From: Seminavis robusta
Lineage: Eukaryota > Bacillariophyta > Bacillariophyceae > Naviculales > Naviculaceae
NCBI GenBank assembly: GCA_903772945.1
Contig: CAICTM010000342.1
Location: forward strand, 1-64,000
Length of the DNA stretch: 64,000 nt
Direction of reading: 5' to 3'
Shown here one piece after another: positions 10,842 through 22,438 of this stretch. Every line of letters begins with the position of its first letter. Position 1 is the stretch's first letter. Below the pieces are notes generated by a model. That model searched no databases. It worked only from the letters and a program-made list of their open reading frames with translations, and was not told the origin of the DNA. The position numbers were made by a program, and so were the translations under genes.

Positions 10842-13800
10842 TCATCGGGTGCCCTTTTTGGCTACACCCCTAAAGTGAATCTTGAAGGTATTGGCAAATT
10901 CATTCAACTCGTCCCCAACGTTGCGGGCATAGTTTTCCACATACTCTTCCCAGTTGGATCCGGCAATCTTGTGCAGTGCTTGCACTGTGGTTCCTGTGGA
11001 GCTGTTCTTGACCCAGGAATTGATTGTGACGTGCACCTTGAGTGAATCCGCATTGGCAGCGTCATCATAGTCTTCGATGGGGTGGTTCAACTGTACATCG
11101 CAGACAAGACCCTTGAATTCATTGACGGAATCCAACAAGTCACGAAGGTAATTCCTAGTGTTGGCCATGAGTGACTTCAGGTCATTGGCTGACGGTTTGC
11201 GGCCTGTGCCCCCGAAAAAGTCTACGGTGAACTGAGCATTGATCTTGAGATCCTTGCAATCTGTCAAATCAATCTCTTCGTCCCGGTGCGGTGTCGGTCC
11301 AACTTGGTTTCAGACACACGGTTGACACTCCACTGATCCAAGAGTTCGTTGGCATCAATGCCACTTCGTGTGACACTTCCAGTGCCTTCATTGGGGTCTG
11401 TAACCACCAAGTTGACCGCCAACTTGCTCGTCGTGCCAAGACAACCGTAGTTCAGACCCGACAAGGCCACTTTGATGTCATCGGCAAGATTGGCCCAGTT
11501 GGTCAGGAAATTGACACTGCAGGATGTCGAAGGGGCCAGGAGACATCCCCAGCGGCAGTAGTCTCCCTTACAATCAATACCGCGTTGTTGTTTACAAGTG
11601 CTTTCCAACATGCGACCCTCTTGGGTTCTCCTCTGCCGACCTCCTGTTGTTTTATCTACTTCCTGGCTGGAATCGAATTTAACGGGTCCGAATCCAACAT
11701 CTCCATCCCAATCGGGGACAGTGGTAAGAAAGTTGCCGTTCAGTGCCGAGGCAACAGCGGAGTCAATGTTGCCTTGTTCGCTAATGCTGCAATCCTGTTT
11801 ATTACCTCCAGGGTACTCCATCTGAAGATCCACTGCCACATCGTAGACAACGGTATGCTCGGTACAAACACCATTTCTGTCCGTCGTCGTCTCCGGGAAC
11901 CCTTCAAAGTCGCGTGGCACAAAGTCGCCGTCACGAGTAACCTTGGCCGTGGTGGCGAACTCGGTCTGGGGTGATGGTGCTGGTGCCGGTGCTGGCTCGT
12001 CGGAGGGTGTTGGTGCTGGTGCGTCTGCACTCCTCGGCACGAGACTACCGTCGTCTTCCTGGCCCTCTGGATCGTCAACTACCAGGACCACATTGAGATT
12101 GTTGGCATTACCCAAACATGCATATCCTAGTCCTCCCAACCTTTCCTTGACGTCGGTGCCCAAAAGCCGCCAGTTGACAAGAGACGATGTACCACAATCG
12201 GTGGTAGAGGCTGTCGTACAGCCCCAGTGACAAAGGTCTGCGTTACACGTAACCATTTCTCTGGACGGACAAGTCGCAAAGTCCAAATCACCTCGTTGAT
12301 TGGTATTGTCCACAACTTGTTTGGCATCCATGGCAAAGTCTCCAAAGTTTGCTGTACCATACCAATCCGACACGGTTGATTCAAAGTTTTCGTTGAGAGC
12401 TGCCTGGATGTTGTCATTGATTGCCGCATTTTGAGCACTGGTACAGTTGANNNNNNNNNNNNNGGTGTGACGGGAACGGGCGCGGGAGTTGCTGGGGTGG
12501 GCCCTGGGGTAGAAGCTGTTGGTTGGGGAGTGGAAGGTGTAGGCCCTGGGGTAGAAGCTGTAGGCTCTGGGGTTGATGCTGTAGGTTCCGGAGTGGATGC
12601 TGTAGGCTCTGGGGTGGACACTGTAGGTTCTGGAGTGGACACTGTTGGTTCCTCGGTAGGCTCTGGTGTAGAAACAGTGGGCTCTGGTGTAGATTCGGTA
12701 GGGTACTCGGTAGGGGAATCCGTAGTAGAGATTGTGGGAGCGGGTGTGGAAATGGTGGGTTCTGGAGTGGAGATTGTGGGAGCGGGTGTGGAAATGGTGG
12801 GAGCGGGTGTGGAAATGGTAGGAGCCGGGGTCACGGGCGACTGAGTGGGAGTCGCCGTACCCGGACTGGCATCTCCTTCGGCCACTCGCAAGACCACATT
12901 CAAGCTTTGTGGTTTTCCCAAACAATCAATGCTCTGCAGTCGAGCAATTTTCGCCAACCGTTCTTCCACCTCTTCGGCCAACTTGCCCCAATTGGCAATG
13001 GACGATGTGCCACAGTCGGTGGTTTTGACCGTCATGCAACCCCATCGACAATAGTCTTCGGTACACGACACGGAACCTCGAGTGGGACAAATGGCATCGA
13101 GTCGAGGAGGGTTGGGATTGACTACCCGACCCAAGATTCGTCGGACTTCGTTATCTTGATATTCCATATTGTTGACTAATTGTGCTTCATCAAATTCAAA
13201 GTCTCCAAATTCGACCGTGCCAATCCAATCGGTCACGACGTCAAAGAACTTGTCATTGAGCACCTCGGGAATACTCTCTTTAATTTCCGTTTCTTCGCCA
13301 TTGGAACATTCGACCAGTCCGTCTCGAAAGTCAATTTGGACATCAAGACTAACAATGTAGTCTTTGGCATTGTCGTCGCAACTGGGTTGCTGCAAATCTC
13401 CTGTGGTGGGAGCAGAAGTGACAGGTGAGGTTGTAGTGGGTGCGGGAGCACTATTATCAGTCGGACTAGGGGTCTCGACACCCGTGGGTGCGGGAGTTGC
13501 TGGCTGCGGGGCGGAACTCGTGGGCTGTGGGGCGGAGCTAGTGGGCTGTGGGGCCGTGTTGGTTGGCTGTGGGGCGGAACTTGTGGGCTGTGGGGCAGAA
13601 CTAGTCGGCTGTGGGGCCAACGTAGTTGGCTTGGGCGTGGCGGGTCTAGAAGTGGGACTAGGGCTGGGACGAGGACTTGGATAAGGCGTAGGACGGGGCG
13701 TGGGACGAGGACTGGGATTTGGTGTCCCCATGGTTCCACTCATGCTACTGCCTTTGCCTCCCTTGCCGCTCATCTTGAAACCAGTCGAGTTGGTATCGGT

Positions 13801-14070
13801 TTGCAGACTCCGTGTCCAAGCCTTCCTACCACGCCGCCCCTTGTTGCCCACAGCACTTCCACTCCTACCACTACTACTAGTATCGCCATCCAACACATCA
13901 CCACCTAAAGCATCGTACTCACGTTCGGTATTGATTCGAGCAGCAGAACCTTCCAGCCGCCTTTCTCCTCTACCCACTCGGCCATATACAGGACCGAGGC
14001 ACAGCAGTAGCAGCAGTGCTGTTGCCACCACGGCTAGTGTTGCCATGTTTCGTCTCAGTGGTATCCTCAT
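10842..14070 (-). CDS. Large secreted three-module Cys protein of the same family (contains assembly gap)
   Basis: Read as one gene in three open stretches: 14070 to the N-gap at 12463, 12450 to about 11290, and about 11290 to 10842. It begins with a signal peptide (LLLLLCLGPVYG) then RVGRGERR, like its neighbour. A Pro/Thr-rich stalk follows (PRPTPRPTP, then APQPTSS repeats), then a Cys module (about 13380-12870), a STPEPTxSTP stalk with the gap, a second module (about 12440-12060) and a third (about 11830-11390). Each module has NxxFxxxVxDWxGxxxFG, then a Cys, CxxDYCRWGC or a close variant, DCGTSS/SCSVNF, a NW...L helix and CLG...LxVxLxV. The end (11264-10845) is the FFGGTGRKPS form of the family's C-terminal domain. 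The frame changes across the 13-N gap, whose length is arbitrary, and again between about 11290 and 11265, by an indel or tiny intron. Confidence 0.68.
12451..12463. other. Assembly gap (13 N)
   Basis: Thirteen undetermined bases lie inside the Thr/Pro repeat stalk of the three-module gene. Reading frames on either side differ by one phase, so the true missing length is not 13 modulo 3. Repetitive STPEPT coding is the likely cause of the failed assembly; the real stalk may be much longer. Confidence 0.95.
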
Positions 14071-14798
14071 GTTGGTAGTGTCACTTCCTTCTCTGGCTAG
14101 CTAGCTAATGAGGAGTATGAGGAGAGGATAGTTCGAGGGCAGGCTCTCAAGGCTGTTAAGGTTCGGTTGTTTGCTCGAATCTCACGAACGATTGAGTCGG
14201 TGAGTTGGGTGCTGGTTGATGGCAGCAGTCTTTTGTGCTTCCTGGGATTGTTGGTTGGGCTTTTTAGAGCTGTTCCGGCTTTGCCTGTTTGTCACGGGTG
14301 ATGGTTGCTGCGAATAGAAACACCAGTCAGATGGCGCTTAGCAACCAAGCAACCAAGCCAAATCCACATCGCCTTCTGATCTCAGCGTCACGCAACGGCG
14401 TTAATTTTGTTGAGTGAAAGGTCATTTTCAAACGAGGATGACCTGATACTGTAAACTCCACCCTCAAAGGCTTTCATGTGGATCCTCTCACATTTAGTAG
14501 AGGATGCTCTTAGATGTTCTTTATGCCTGTCTCTAAATCATTAGTTTCCTTGTATCTGCAGTGACGAATGTGACATCAGCATCAAAGTATTTGATACGAC
14601 TGGTCTCCGTGACTGGTTGCCACCAATCTTGGGCATCCTCGCTGGCTACCAGCCCAAAGACCAAGAGCCAGGCTCTAGGTTTTTTCACCGTTTTAAGAAA
14701 TTTTTTAGATCGTACAAACTAAGCTATCCAACAGCACAAGCAAGGTTGTCATGTTGCTTCAACAATATCAACACAACAATAAGCTATTACGTTTATAT
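14071..14798. other. Intergenic region upstream of the three-module gene
   Basis: Holds the promoter side of the three-module secreted gene and the downstream flank of the transposase-like element. A CTAG palindrome run lies at about 14095-14107. No supported gene; a 61-codon plus-strand frame at 14617 has no domain. Confidence 0.4.
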
Positions 14799-16761
14799 CT
14801 AGCTAGTGCCATAGTACCTCAGAGCCTGCTCCCAACCAGGATTGACAGAAATATCACAGCCAGGAGCTAAACAAAGCTTGAAAGCACATTCCATTAGGTA
14901 GTGTAAAGCACGACGCTGTTGGTCAGCTAGCACAATAGGCTGGCCATTCTTGGTTCTAAAATTCATCGTTTTGATCCATCTATTGTCGGCTGGTTTGAGA
15001 TCAAACACCTCTACTAGTTCATGAAGGGAATGAGAATTCTATCTGTGAATGCCTCATGTTTGACCCTGTCAGTCATCTTGTCTCCATTGTTTCTTACAAA
15101 AGCAACATATCCCATCTCTCTATTCCCGGCGGTAACACCTCCGCCTCCAATGCATAGACCAGGTATTTCTAGAATCTCAACTCCAGATTCATTGAACAAC
15201 TCTCTCTCATTCAATCCTGTAACTGATACAAATAGAGGGGCTGTAGTGCCATCCGCAGTCATAACTATGCTGAGCTTCACTCTAATGCCGGTTGCCATAG
15301 ATTCTTTGGTAGTTCGATAGAGTGATCTCGTTCCCTTGCCGGTATAGGACGAAGTAGCTGTGAATCGAACCTTGTCAATGTTCTCCTTGTTCAATCCTTC
15401 AACTAACCATTCTGTTGTATCATCCATGGAAGCAATGTTTGCCTTTTTGACTGGCAACAGAGGAGCCCCCTCGTGCAAGGCACTGATGGTCTTGTAGACA
15501 TACTTTTGAGAATCACTGGCATGATCATTGAGAAATGTTCTAACCGCTGGAAGCTCTCTTTCTGTTGGCATATAGAGAGTAGATCCAACAAGGCTCGCAA
15601 AATCCATACCAGAGCGCATTGAGTTCTCGGCAGTTTCTCTTGTGGGTGTCTTGGCTATAACCCGGGAAGTACAGCTGCTTCCTGAGAGCATTGACAAAGC
15701 TCCACCATAATTGGTTACAGTATTTCGACTTGGAGATAAAACCTCGTCTCGAAGGACGGATATGCCACTATCTTCGAGACGCTTCTTTCTAGTCGTCGTA
15801 ATGATGGACTCTATCTGACTGTATCCCATAGAGCTGCCTTGATTGGTAGACAAATTGGTGGAGACACCCAACACTTCATTCATATCCAAGTATGGTCTGC
15901 CACCCTTTGCTGCAAACCAAGGATCGTCAGGGTAGGTATTCAATAAACCACCAGAGGCGATATGCTTGTTGTAGTGGCGTAGCATAGTCCAAACTCCCTT
16001 CTTCTTTAAGGGAACCCATTTTTTTTGACTGCCTCATTCAAGATGCTTGTCCTTTCCTTTGACCGGGGAGGAAACGTTGTAACAATTTCAATGAACTCCC
16101 GACGAGTGTATTCCATTCCATCAGCGGGTGTAGGGCAACTAACTCCGTCAGATGTGGGAGAAACTGTTTTAGAGGGAGACACTGTTTTGGGTGGAGCTTT
16201 CTTGCGAACTCTTGCGGGAGCATCCTGTACTGGAAGGTCGACAATTGCAGAAGGATTCGCCTGTATCTGAAGGCGGACACTTTTAAGATTTCTGTTTCTT
16301 TCAGCAGTGGCTAATCTAGCAAGGCCATAACCGAGTCCACCGATAGGAGCAACAGCTTTGGCATCCTTGTTTAGAGTGGCAGAGCATTGTCCCAGATATG
16401 TCTGAACTCCTCGGAAGTCGGAAGCAATCTTCTTTCGCTTTGCCAAGCTGAGATTTCCTTTTGAGCCCAGTAGCTCGAGGCCTTGATTGAGAGATTTCTG
16501 AGCTTGAGCTAAACCTTTGCCAGTCCTGTGAATGGAAATGGTAGATTCAATCTGACGGTCGATATTGGATTTCCTTTTGGCGGGTGTGATGGTTGGTGTT
16601 ATCGGTACAGCTTTGGTTTTCCTCGGGTTTCTAGGTTTCATTGGTGTTGGCATGGTGACAGGTAGAGTTGGTTTGGGCTGGGAAAAGGGCTTCACAAGGA
16701 GCGACCAGCCATGGAAGCTGAAGAAGAGCAGAAAAATGGAACCTTCCAACTCGCTAGCCAC
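14799..16761 (-). mobile_element. Fossil transposase-like element of diatom type
   Basis: Minus-strand remains of one protein of roughly 650 residues, preserved in three adjoining pieces (16761-16006, 15985-15014, 15008-14799); it looks broken in about two places. The N-terminal part is basic and Lys/Pro-rich with a helical middle. The centre has LRHYNKHIASGGLL, a DDTTEWLVEGLN acidic segment, a KGTRSLYRTTKE strand and IVMTADGTTAPLFVSV followed by GLNERELF, then PGLCIGGGGV. This order resembles uncharacterised DDE-type integrase or transposase proteins that are repeated in diatom genomes; the family name is not certain. No terminal inverted repeats or target duplication could be recognised by eye. 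The pieces are close in composition to surrounding DNA, so the insertion is not very young. Confidence 0.5.
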
Positions 16762-17680
16762 TGAGTAATTTCACAGGCACCAACTGGACTTCTAGATACC
16801 ACCACTGCGACGGGCACGTTGATATTGACAAAGTTGGTATGGGGAGTAGAGTCAAAATGTTACTTTGGGTATTACAGAAGTTAGCCCTCAACAGAGAGGC
16901 TGGGTGTGGCAACAAAAAAATGATGTCCTTTGGCCAAAGGCATCAGCTCTGTTGTCCCGTTTCAATTCAAATCAGCCTCGAGAGGAGAAACGGCTACGGG
17001 GAAGAACTGGTGAGCCAATCCCGATTTTTTGGGAAATTCCGTGGTGTTCTGTGGATCCCTCTGGAGGCTCTTGGTTTTGACCGAGGCTCTTGGTTCTTCG
17101 AGTGGTAGCTGGAGTTTTGTTGTCGGAGTGGAGAGCATCGTATCGTATGCGTTGACCAGGATTTGGATAGCAACCGAACTAGTAGGAAAGAGTTGCCGTC
17201 TAGTTTCTGGATGGAATCTAGCTAGTTAGCCTCCTAGCTAGCTAGTTGGTTTATCAGTGGGCGTGCATGGCTGGTGCCGAATGCACACAACATCAAAGCA
17301 ATGTTCGTTGCTTCCACGCCCACCCGCTATACTCAGGAAATAAGAAGGTTGGCTACAGTTCGTCCTCAGGCAAGAACGCTGGTCAAAACAGCAGTTACTT
17401 TTAGTTGCTTTTGAGCCCCAACAAGTGATTGGCTGACTCTTCGGTGGAGGAAAATTTTGTTGCTTGTAAGGGAGTGGCGTATTGAGCGTGGAAGTGTAGC
17501 GTGGAAACAGGAAGATACAAGATACGGGTTGTTCAGTGCTGAGTCACTCAGCCTTCATCGGCGTCATTATTTGTGTTTGGCACTTTCAAGCAACGCAACA
17601 CACCATGGTGAGTGCCTTCCATCGCAGCGATTTATATTTCACCCTCGGCCTCCTGAGCTAGATACCTAACTGGTGACACG
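16762..17680. other. Intergenic region upstream of the INSIG-like gene
   Basis: No convincing gene. Contains a CTAG-repeat cluster at about 17217-17248 and a poorly coding plus-strand frame (16839-17108). An ATG directly followed by GTGAGT lies at 17604, which could mark a non-coding or split first exon of the next gene, but no evidence decides this. Confidence 0.35.
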
Positions 17681-18499
17681 ATGCAACCCCTTCTGCCGAA
17701 ACTCCGTGCTGGCGGCTCTGCCAAATTGTTTGTCTTTGGAGCCACTATCGGACCCGTCGTCGACAGTTTTCACAATCAATGCCTGCTTCGCTATGATTGG
17801 GCTCCCATCACGGTGCCTTGGCCCGCAGGACCACTCGGCAGCAGCTTGGCCAGACTATTGGAACAAGAGTATCTCTTGTGTTCCAGTTGGTCCGTTCCTT
17901 TGCTCTTGGGGTTTGCCTATGTCGTCCTGGGCGATCTCTTGCCTCGATTATTTCAGTGGATGCTACTACAAATACCCAATCAGCCGTCGCAACAGCCACA
18001 ACAACAACAACCAACCACACGGCAGTCTGGGAATCTCCGAACCAAAGCCATCTTGGCCGTCGTGACAACGGCTCTCATTATCAAGCTGTCTCAGTTTTTG
18101 GAGCTACACGACCCCTTTTTGTCTGCCGATACCAACTATGCCGTGCTGTTGACGGCCACTCTGATCCAATGGTGGGCACTGGATGGCTCTTTGGCCGCCT
18201 TGCTGGCCGCTGGAATTACGTCCATTGGTGGACCCTTGTCCGAACTCCCCTTTGTCGCCAATGGATTGTGGCATTACATTCCCGAAGCGGGCGACTACCT
18301 GCCGTTGACCAATCTACCGGAGAATCTGGGCAATTTCCTAAAGCCATGGTTGGGCGACAGCTATAGCAAGTTGGCCCTTTCGAGCATTACGGGGCCTTGT
18401 TATTTTGCCGTGACCCTGGATGCCATTGCATTGGGCCGATGGTTTCAATCATCATCACGACGAGACGACGACAACCAGGAAAAGCGAGAAATTCAATAG
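17681..18499 (+). CDS. INSIG-like multi-pass membrane protein
   Basis: Single exon, 272 residues, about five to six hydrophobic segments. An N-terminal FVFGATIGPVVDSFHNQ segment precedes an amphipathic loop, then SWSVPLLLGFAYVVLGDLLP, a Gln-rich loop (about 105-120), AILAVVTTALIIKLSQFLE, and LLTATLIQWWALDGSLAALLAAGIT with downstream VANGLWHYIPEAGDYLPL. The order (PP/PLLLG...G.LLP, then a helix with W-x-x-D-x-S, then NG-W-Y) resembles INSIG, the ER protein that retains SCAP or HMG-CoA reductase in sterol feedback. Similarity is by pattern only; sterol sensing in this organism is inference. Alternative: an uncharacterised membrane protein. Converges on the thiolase gene, 122 bases away. Confidence 0.5.
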   Translation: MQPLLPKLRAGGSAKLFVFGATIGPVVDSFHNQCLLRYDWAPITVPWPAGPLGSSLARLLEQEYLLCSSWSVPLLLGFAYVVLGDLLPRLFQWMLLQIPNQPSQQPQQQQPTTRQSGNLRTKAILAVVTTALIIKLSQFLELHDPFLSADTNYAVLLTATLIQWWALDGSLAALLAAGITSIGGPLSELPFVANGLWHYIPEAGDYLPLTNLPENLGNFLKPWLGDSYSKLALSSITGPCYFAVTLDAIALGRWFQSSSRRDDDNQEKREIQ

Positions 18500-18621
18500 T
18501 GATGATTGGTGTGTTTCTTTTAGTGTCTAGAGGTGAGCTTTAAACAATTATTTCAGGGTCTAAGGAGGCGTCTATCCGACACAGACGATTCAGTCGTTCT
18601 CTATGGTATTTCTGTACGGAA

Positions 18622-20029
18622 TTATGCTTTCTCCAGGAGGACGGCAATACCCTGCCCACCCCCAATACAGGCAGAACCAATGGAAAGCTTGGCCTTGCTG
18701 CCTTCTTGGTGGAATTCATGTGCCAGGTGGGCAATAATGCGAGCTCCTAGATAAAAGGGGGCAAATCAAGAAGAGACAAAAACAGCGTTTAGTTTTGGTC
18801 AGAATTCCAATTCCATGTAGTCTAGAGATAGATATCTTTTTGTACGTACCAGAAGCACCCGTAGGATGCCCTAGACTAATGGCGCCTCCATGTAGATTGG
18901 CCTTGTCCATATCCACGCCCAACTCCGTTGCACACGCCAAGAATTGAGCGGCAAATGCTTCATTGATTTCCACTCGATCCACTTGGTCAAGACTTGTATC
19001 GGCACGGGCCAGTGCTTGTCGAATGGCCGAAACGGGTCCAATTCCCATGATTGTGGGATCGCATCCCGTGATTCCATACGACACGATGCGAGCCAGGGGT
19101 TGTAGATTGTGTTGTTGGACGGCTTCTTCGGATGCTACGACAATGGCACCCGCTCCGTCACAAATCCCCGAGGCATTGGCGGCCGTGACGACCCCATCTT
19201 TTTGAAAGACGGGTCGTAGTTTGGCCAATTTCTCCAACGTCACGTCGGGCCGTGGATGTTCGTCGGTGGTCAACAGTGTTGTGGTGCCCTTTTTGTTGGG
19301 TAGTTCCACCGGAGCCATTTCCGCCTCGAACAATCCCTGGTCGTGTGCTGCCTTCCAATTTTGTTGGCTAAAAAGATAAAAAGAACAGGGTTAGATAAAT
19401 GACAACAACAACAAGCTCCACATTCATATGATCTCCTCATGTAGTTATAATTACCTTCGGAGTGCAAAGGCATCGCACTGTTCCCTTGTGATTCCATATT
19501 TCTCGGCCAATTTTTCGGCCGTCATGCCCATGGATAACTGGACGTAATCATCCTGCAATCCCGCCCACAGACCATCTCGCACCGTGAGTCCCTTACCGAG
19601 TGGAACCCCCCACCGGGCATCATTGCCACATATTTGCAACGGCGCCATGCTCATATTTTCCGATCCACCACAGAGGGCCACCTGCGCTTGCCCTAAACGA
19701 ATGGCATTATACCCTTGAATGACGGCTTCAAAGCCACTGCCACACGCTCGATTCAGTGTCAATGCCGGAGTCGACTGGGCACACCCCGATTGCAACGCCA
19801 CGTGGCGGGCCAAATAGGCGGCATCTTTGGACGAAGGATTAATATTGCCAAAATAGACCGTGTCGACCAGCAATGGATCCAATCCGGCCAACGCCGCCTT
19901 GCTGGAAATGACACCCAATTCGGTAGGAGTAATCGACTTGAGAGAACCACCAAAACTACCAAACGGGGTCCGCTTGGCAGCTACCAAAAAAACACCTCCA
20001 GTTTTAGTACCAGCAGCAGCAAGAGACAT
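18622..20029 (-). CDS. 3-ketoacyl-CoA thiolase, ACAA2-like (3 exons)
   Basis: Cleaves 3-ketoacyl-CoA with CoA (beta-oxidation), or condenses two acetyl-CoA, as thiolases of this type do. Exons 20029-19455, 19367-18850 and 18746-18622 by GT-AG junctions and frame; 405 residues, matching the family. Motifs: VAAKRTPFGSFGG at the start, active-site Cys in LNRACGSGFEAV, SQQNWKAA across intron 1, NASGICDGAGA, GCDPTIMGIGP, INEAFAAQF, the active His in GHPTGASG and the second Cys in CIGGGQG. Pattern is closest to mitochondrial ACAA2, which keeps its uncleaved N-terminus. The ATG at 20029 (context GCCACCATG) is chosen; an upstream in-frame ATG at 20140 adds 37 low-complexity residues that look like 5' UTR. 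Cytosolic acetoacetyl-CoA thiolase is the alternative. Confidence 0.92.
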
Positions 20030-20886
20030 GGTGGCTGATGGATTATTTGTGTGTTTGTGAGATGTGTGGTGTGTTGGAGGTGGGTGGGAGGATGATGGTT
20101 GATGGAACTGTTGATGGATCTTATCTGTTGATGGATCCATGACGCAACGGTCAGTATCCGTGACTGAGGACTCGACTCGAGCAGCGAGAAATTTAGAAAC
20201 GTGGAAACTGTAAAAGCGTGGAAAGTGGTGGAGTACAGTATTGAAAGAGGGCCAAGGGAAGAAATGATCTGGAAGAGACCCAAGAGACTCAATTTACCGA
20301 TAGCTAGAAGAGGAACGCAACATGCTGGAAGATGAACGAAAGAGGCTTGTAGAGGAACTGGAGACTATCTGGATGAGGATTGAAAGAAAACGGGAGAGGA
20401 ATGAACGATGACGGTAGAGGATTGTGACTCCGTATTCCATGGTACCTGGTACTACTACAATCGAGCTACTAGCCAGTTACCTGGAACCGCTCGCGTGAAA
20501 GCTTAGCATGGCCGTGGTCCGGCCCATCAATGGACTCAACAAAGAGAGACTGAATGAATCGGCTCTTAGGGTGCGCAAGAACTTGACCCCACATCATTGC
20601 TGTCGTTGTGCATTTGATGTCACCTGCTCAAAAGAGAAACTCCCCAGCCACGATGTTACAGTGGTTGTTGTTGTTGTCAAACTAGGATTGATCTCGTTCC
20701 TCATATGGGGTACTACTGCCGGTAAAATATGGGTCAGAGCAGATTGTGAATTGGGTACAGCCAGCAGGAATTTTTATACGGTGGCTTTGGCGCCACTTTT
20801 TTCGTCGCAAAGACGAATCCAATTTCTGTCCAGAGTGAGTAGCAAAAAGACACATGTTGAGTGCACCCCAATCCAATGGCAGCAAT
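20030..20886. other. Intergenic region between thiolase and glycosyltransferase genes
   Basis: Thiolase 5' side and the 3' flank of the glycosyltransferase gene. A plus-strand frame (20508-20894) lacks any domain and is taken as chance. Nothing else is supported. Confidence 0.4.
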
Positions 20887-22071
20887 CTATCTAGCTACCG
20901 TAGTAACATTATGAAGTACGTACCTCCATCCCTGATTGGTGTGTTTGTACGTGTGCCATTTCCAGTTCGGCCGTAGTGGTTCACTGAGAGCGGACGTGTA
21001 GGCAATGGTCCCGTTTGGATTGAGGAGTGCCGGTACAAAGGAGAAACTGGAGAGACTGAGAATGACGACATTGGCTTCCATCATGGTCTTCCATGCATCG
21101 GTGGGATCTCCGTCGAGAACTACTTGACAGCCCTTGTCGGTAAAGTCATCAAACGTTTCCAACAATGACTGGGATTCGCTGTAGACGATACATTCGACGG
21201 GTTGTTGTTGTTGTTGTCGTGCGGCTTGACGTTGGTACAAGTCAATGAGACTCACATAGTGACTGTTGGGTAGATACCGAAAGGACCAGTGGCCACAGGG
21301 ATTCACGTCACCACGACGGACATGAACGGCAATCGTGTACTTGTTGTTGTTGTTGGCAGCAGTAGTAGTGTCATTATTCGACTTGTGTTGTTGCTGTTGC
21401 CATCGTTTCGATTGTGGTTGTACGTGTCGATGAATATAGTCCAGCCATTCGTCCGTGAAATACTTTGTGGAATCTTCAAAAAAGTCATTTCGTGTAATCA
21501 TTTGATGTTGCACCGTGCTATTATTACTAGTAGCGGGAGGTGGACACTTGTATTGGAGTAGTGTTTCCAATCCCAGAACTTCCATCATGGCTTGATTGCG
21601 CGCTCGATGTGGCGTCTCCCCACACGCTCCTCCAAAAGTCGCACCCTTGGAATAACTGTAGGCCGCCGCTTTGAGCATGTCCATAATCGCAGCGCCCGAT
21701 CGATCGCGTCGACCTCGGGCGGGAACGTAATACACGAGATTGGAGTTGGAGTTTATTTGGCTTGGCTTGTCAGGTGATGTTTCTTTTGCTAACACAGGTG
21801 GCACGACCTCCACCGCTTGCCGTCGACTGTAATGCTCGATTTTCAAGGACGAATTCTCTTGCAGACCCACGAGAGCTCCTCCAATGACCATTCCAATCAA
21901 GATTTTGGACACCACCTTTCTGCAGGAACTACCAGCAGGTGAAGCGGTTGTGCTTTGGGTAGCTGCTGCAGTCAAGGACTTCACCATGGTCTCATCGATT
22001 TGTTTTGATGAAGGTTTGGTCAATGCATCGATGCAGAAAGACTCACCAAAAATTGGCCGTTGGTTTGCCAT
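20887..22071 (-). CDS. Fucosyltransferase-like glycosyltransferase, type II membrane
   Basis: 394 residues, intronless. One hydrophobic anchor near residues 53-70 (ILIGMVIGGALVGL) after a short basic segment gives a type II Golgi topology. A conserved core follows: NLVYYVPARGRRDRSGAA, then an acidic helical region, the nucleotide-sugar motif AVHVRRGDVNPCG near residue 248 (the HxRRxD peptide of GT23/GT65/GT68-type fucosyltransferases), YVSLIDLYQRQ, CIVYSESQ, and MMEANVVILSLSSFSFVPALLN, a GT-B-like C-terminal strand-helix pattern. Interrupted by Gln/Asn runs (RWQQQQHKSNN). Likely modifies secreted glycoproteins with fucose or a similar sugar; donor and acceptor are unknown. The end after GWRYVLHN may be slightly different if the GTACGT there is spliced. 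Divergent from the aldo/keto reductase gene. Confidence 0.6.
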   Translation of the reverse strand: MANQRPIFGESFCIDALTKPSSKQIDETMVKSLTAAATQSTTASPAGSSCRKVVSKILIGMVIGGALVGLQENSSLKIEHYSRRQAVEVVPPVLAKETSPDKPSQINSNSNLVYYVPARGRRDRSGAAIMDMLKAAAYSYSKGATFGGACGETPHRARNQAMMEVLGLETLLQYKCPPPATSNNSTVQHQMITRNDFFEDSTKYFTDEWLDYIHRHVQPQSKRWQQQQHKSNNDTTTAANNNNKYTIAVHVRRGDVNPCGHWSFRYLPNSHYVSLIDLYQRQAARQQQQQPVECIVYSESQSLLETFDDFTDKGCQVVLDGDPTDAWKTMMEANVVILSLSSFSFVPALLNPNGTIAYTSALSEPLRPNWKWHTYKHTNQGWRYVLHNVTTVAR

Positions 22072-22438
22072 TTTTTGGACTTGTTGGAGAAGATTCGATT
22101 GGCTTCTTTTCGATCGAATTCTTGAATGGTTCAGTGTTGGTGACGTAAGTCAGCATCATCGCCGAGTGGCATCAAAAGCTCTACCTGTACTCGTATCATC
22201 AAAACGAGAAGTGAGCGATGGAACGCAAACCAACCATAGCATGTGATTGGATTCTTTCCAAGGATACCCTTTTGTTGATGTTGTCTGGATAAAGGACAAG
22301 ACCAAGACAACATTCATGGCTACATGGCAGGCTACCTGGTACTGCTGAAAGCTAGCTACTGTAGAAAAGTACTGAAGAATAGATAACGGGGGGTATCTAA
22401 AGGCAGAGGAAGTCAGAGTAGCGGGATCTACATCGACG
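22072..22438. promoter_or_regulatory. Bidirectional promoter region between divergent genes
   Basis: 367 bases between the start codons of the glycosyltransferase (minus) and the aldo/keto reductase (plus). No frame is convincing. It must hold both promoters; no specific element can be named. Confidence 0.35.

Noticed and set aside
12431-12844. Plus-strand Val/Gly repeat frame next to the gap
   Set aside because: Antisense of the Thr/Pro stalk of the three-module gene.
20030-20140. 37-residue upstream extension of the thiolase
   Set aside because: His/Ser/Pro low complexity encoded by UTR-like CA-rich DNA; thiolase begins at the next ATG in strong context.
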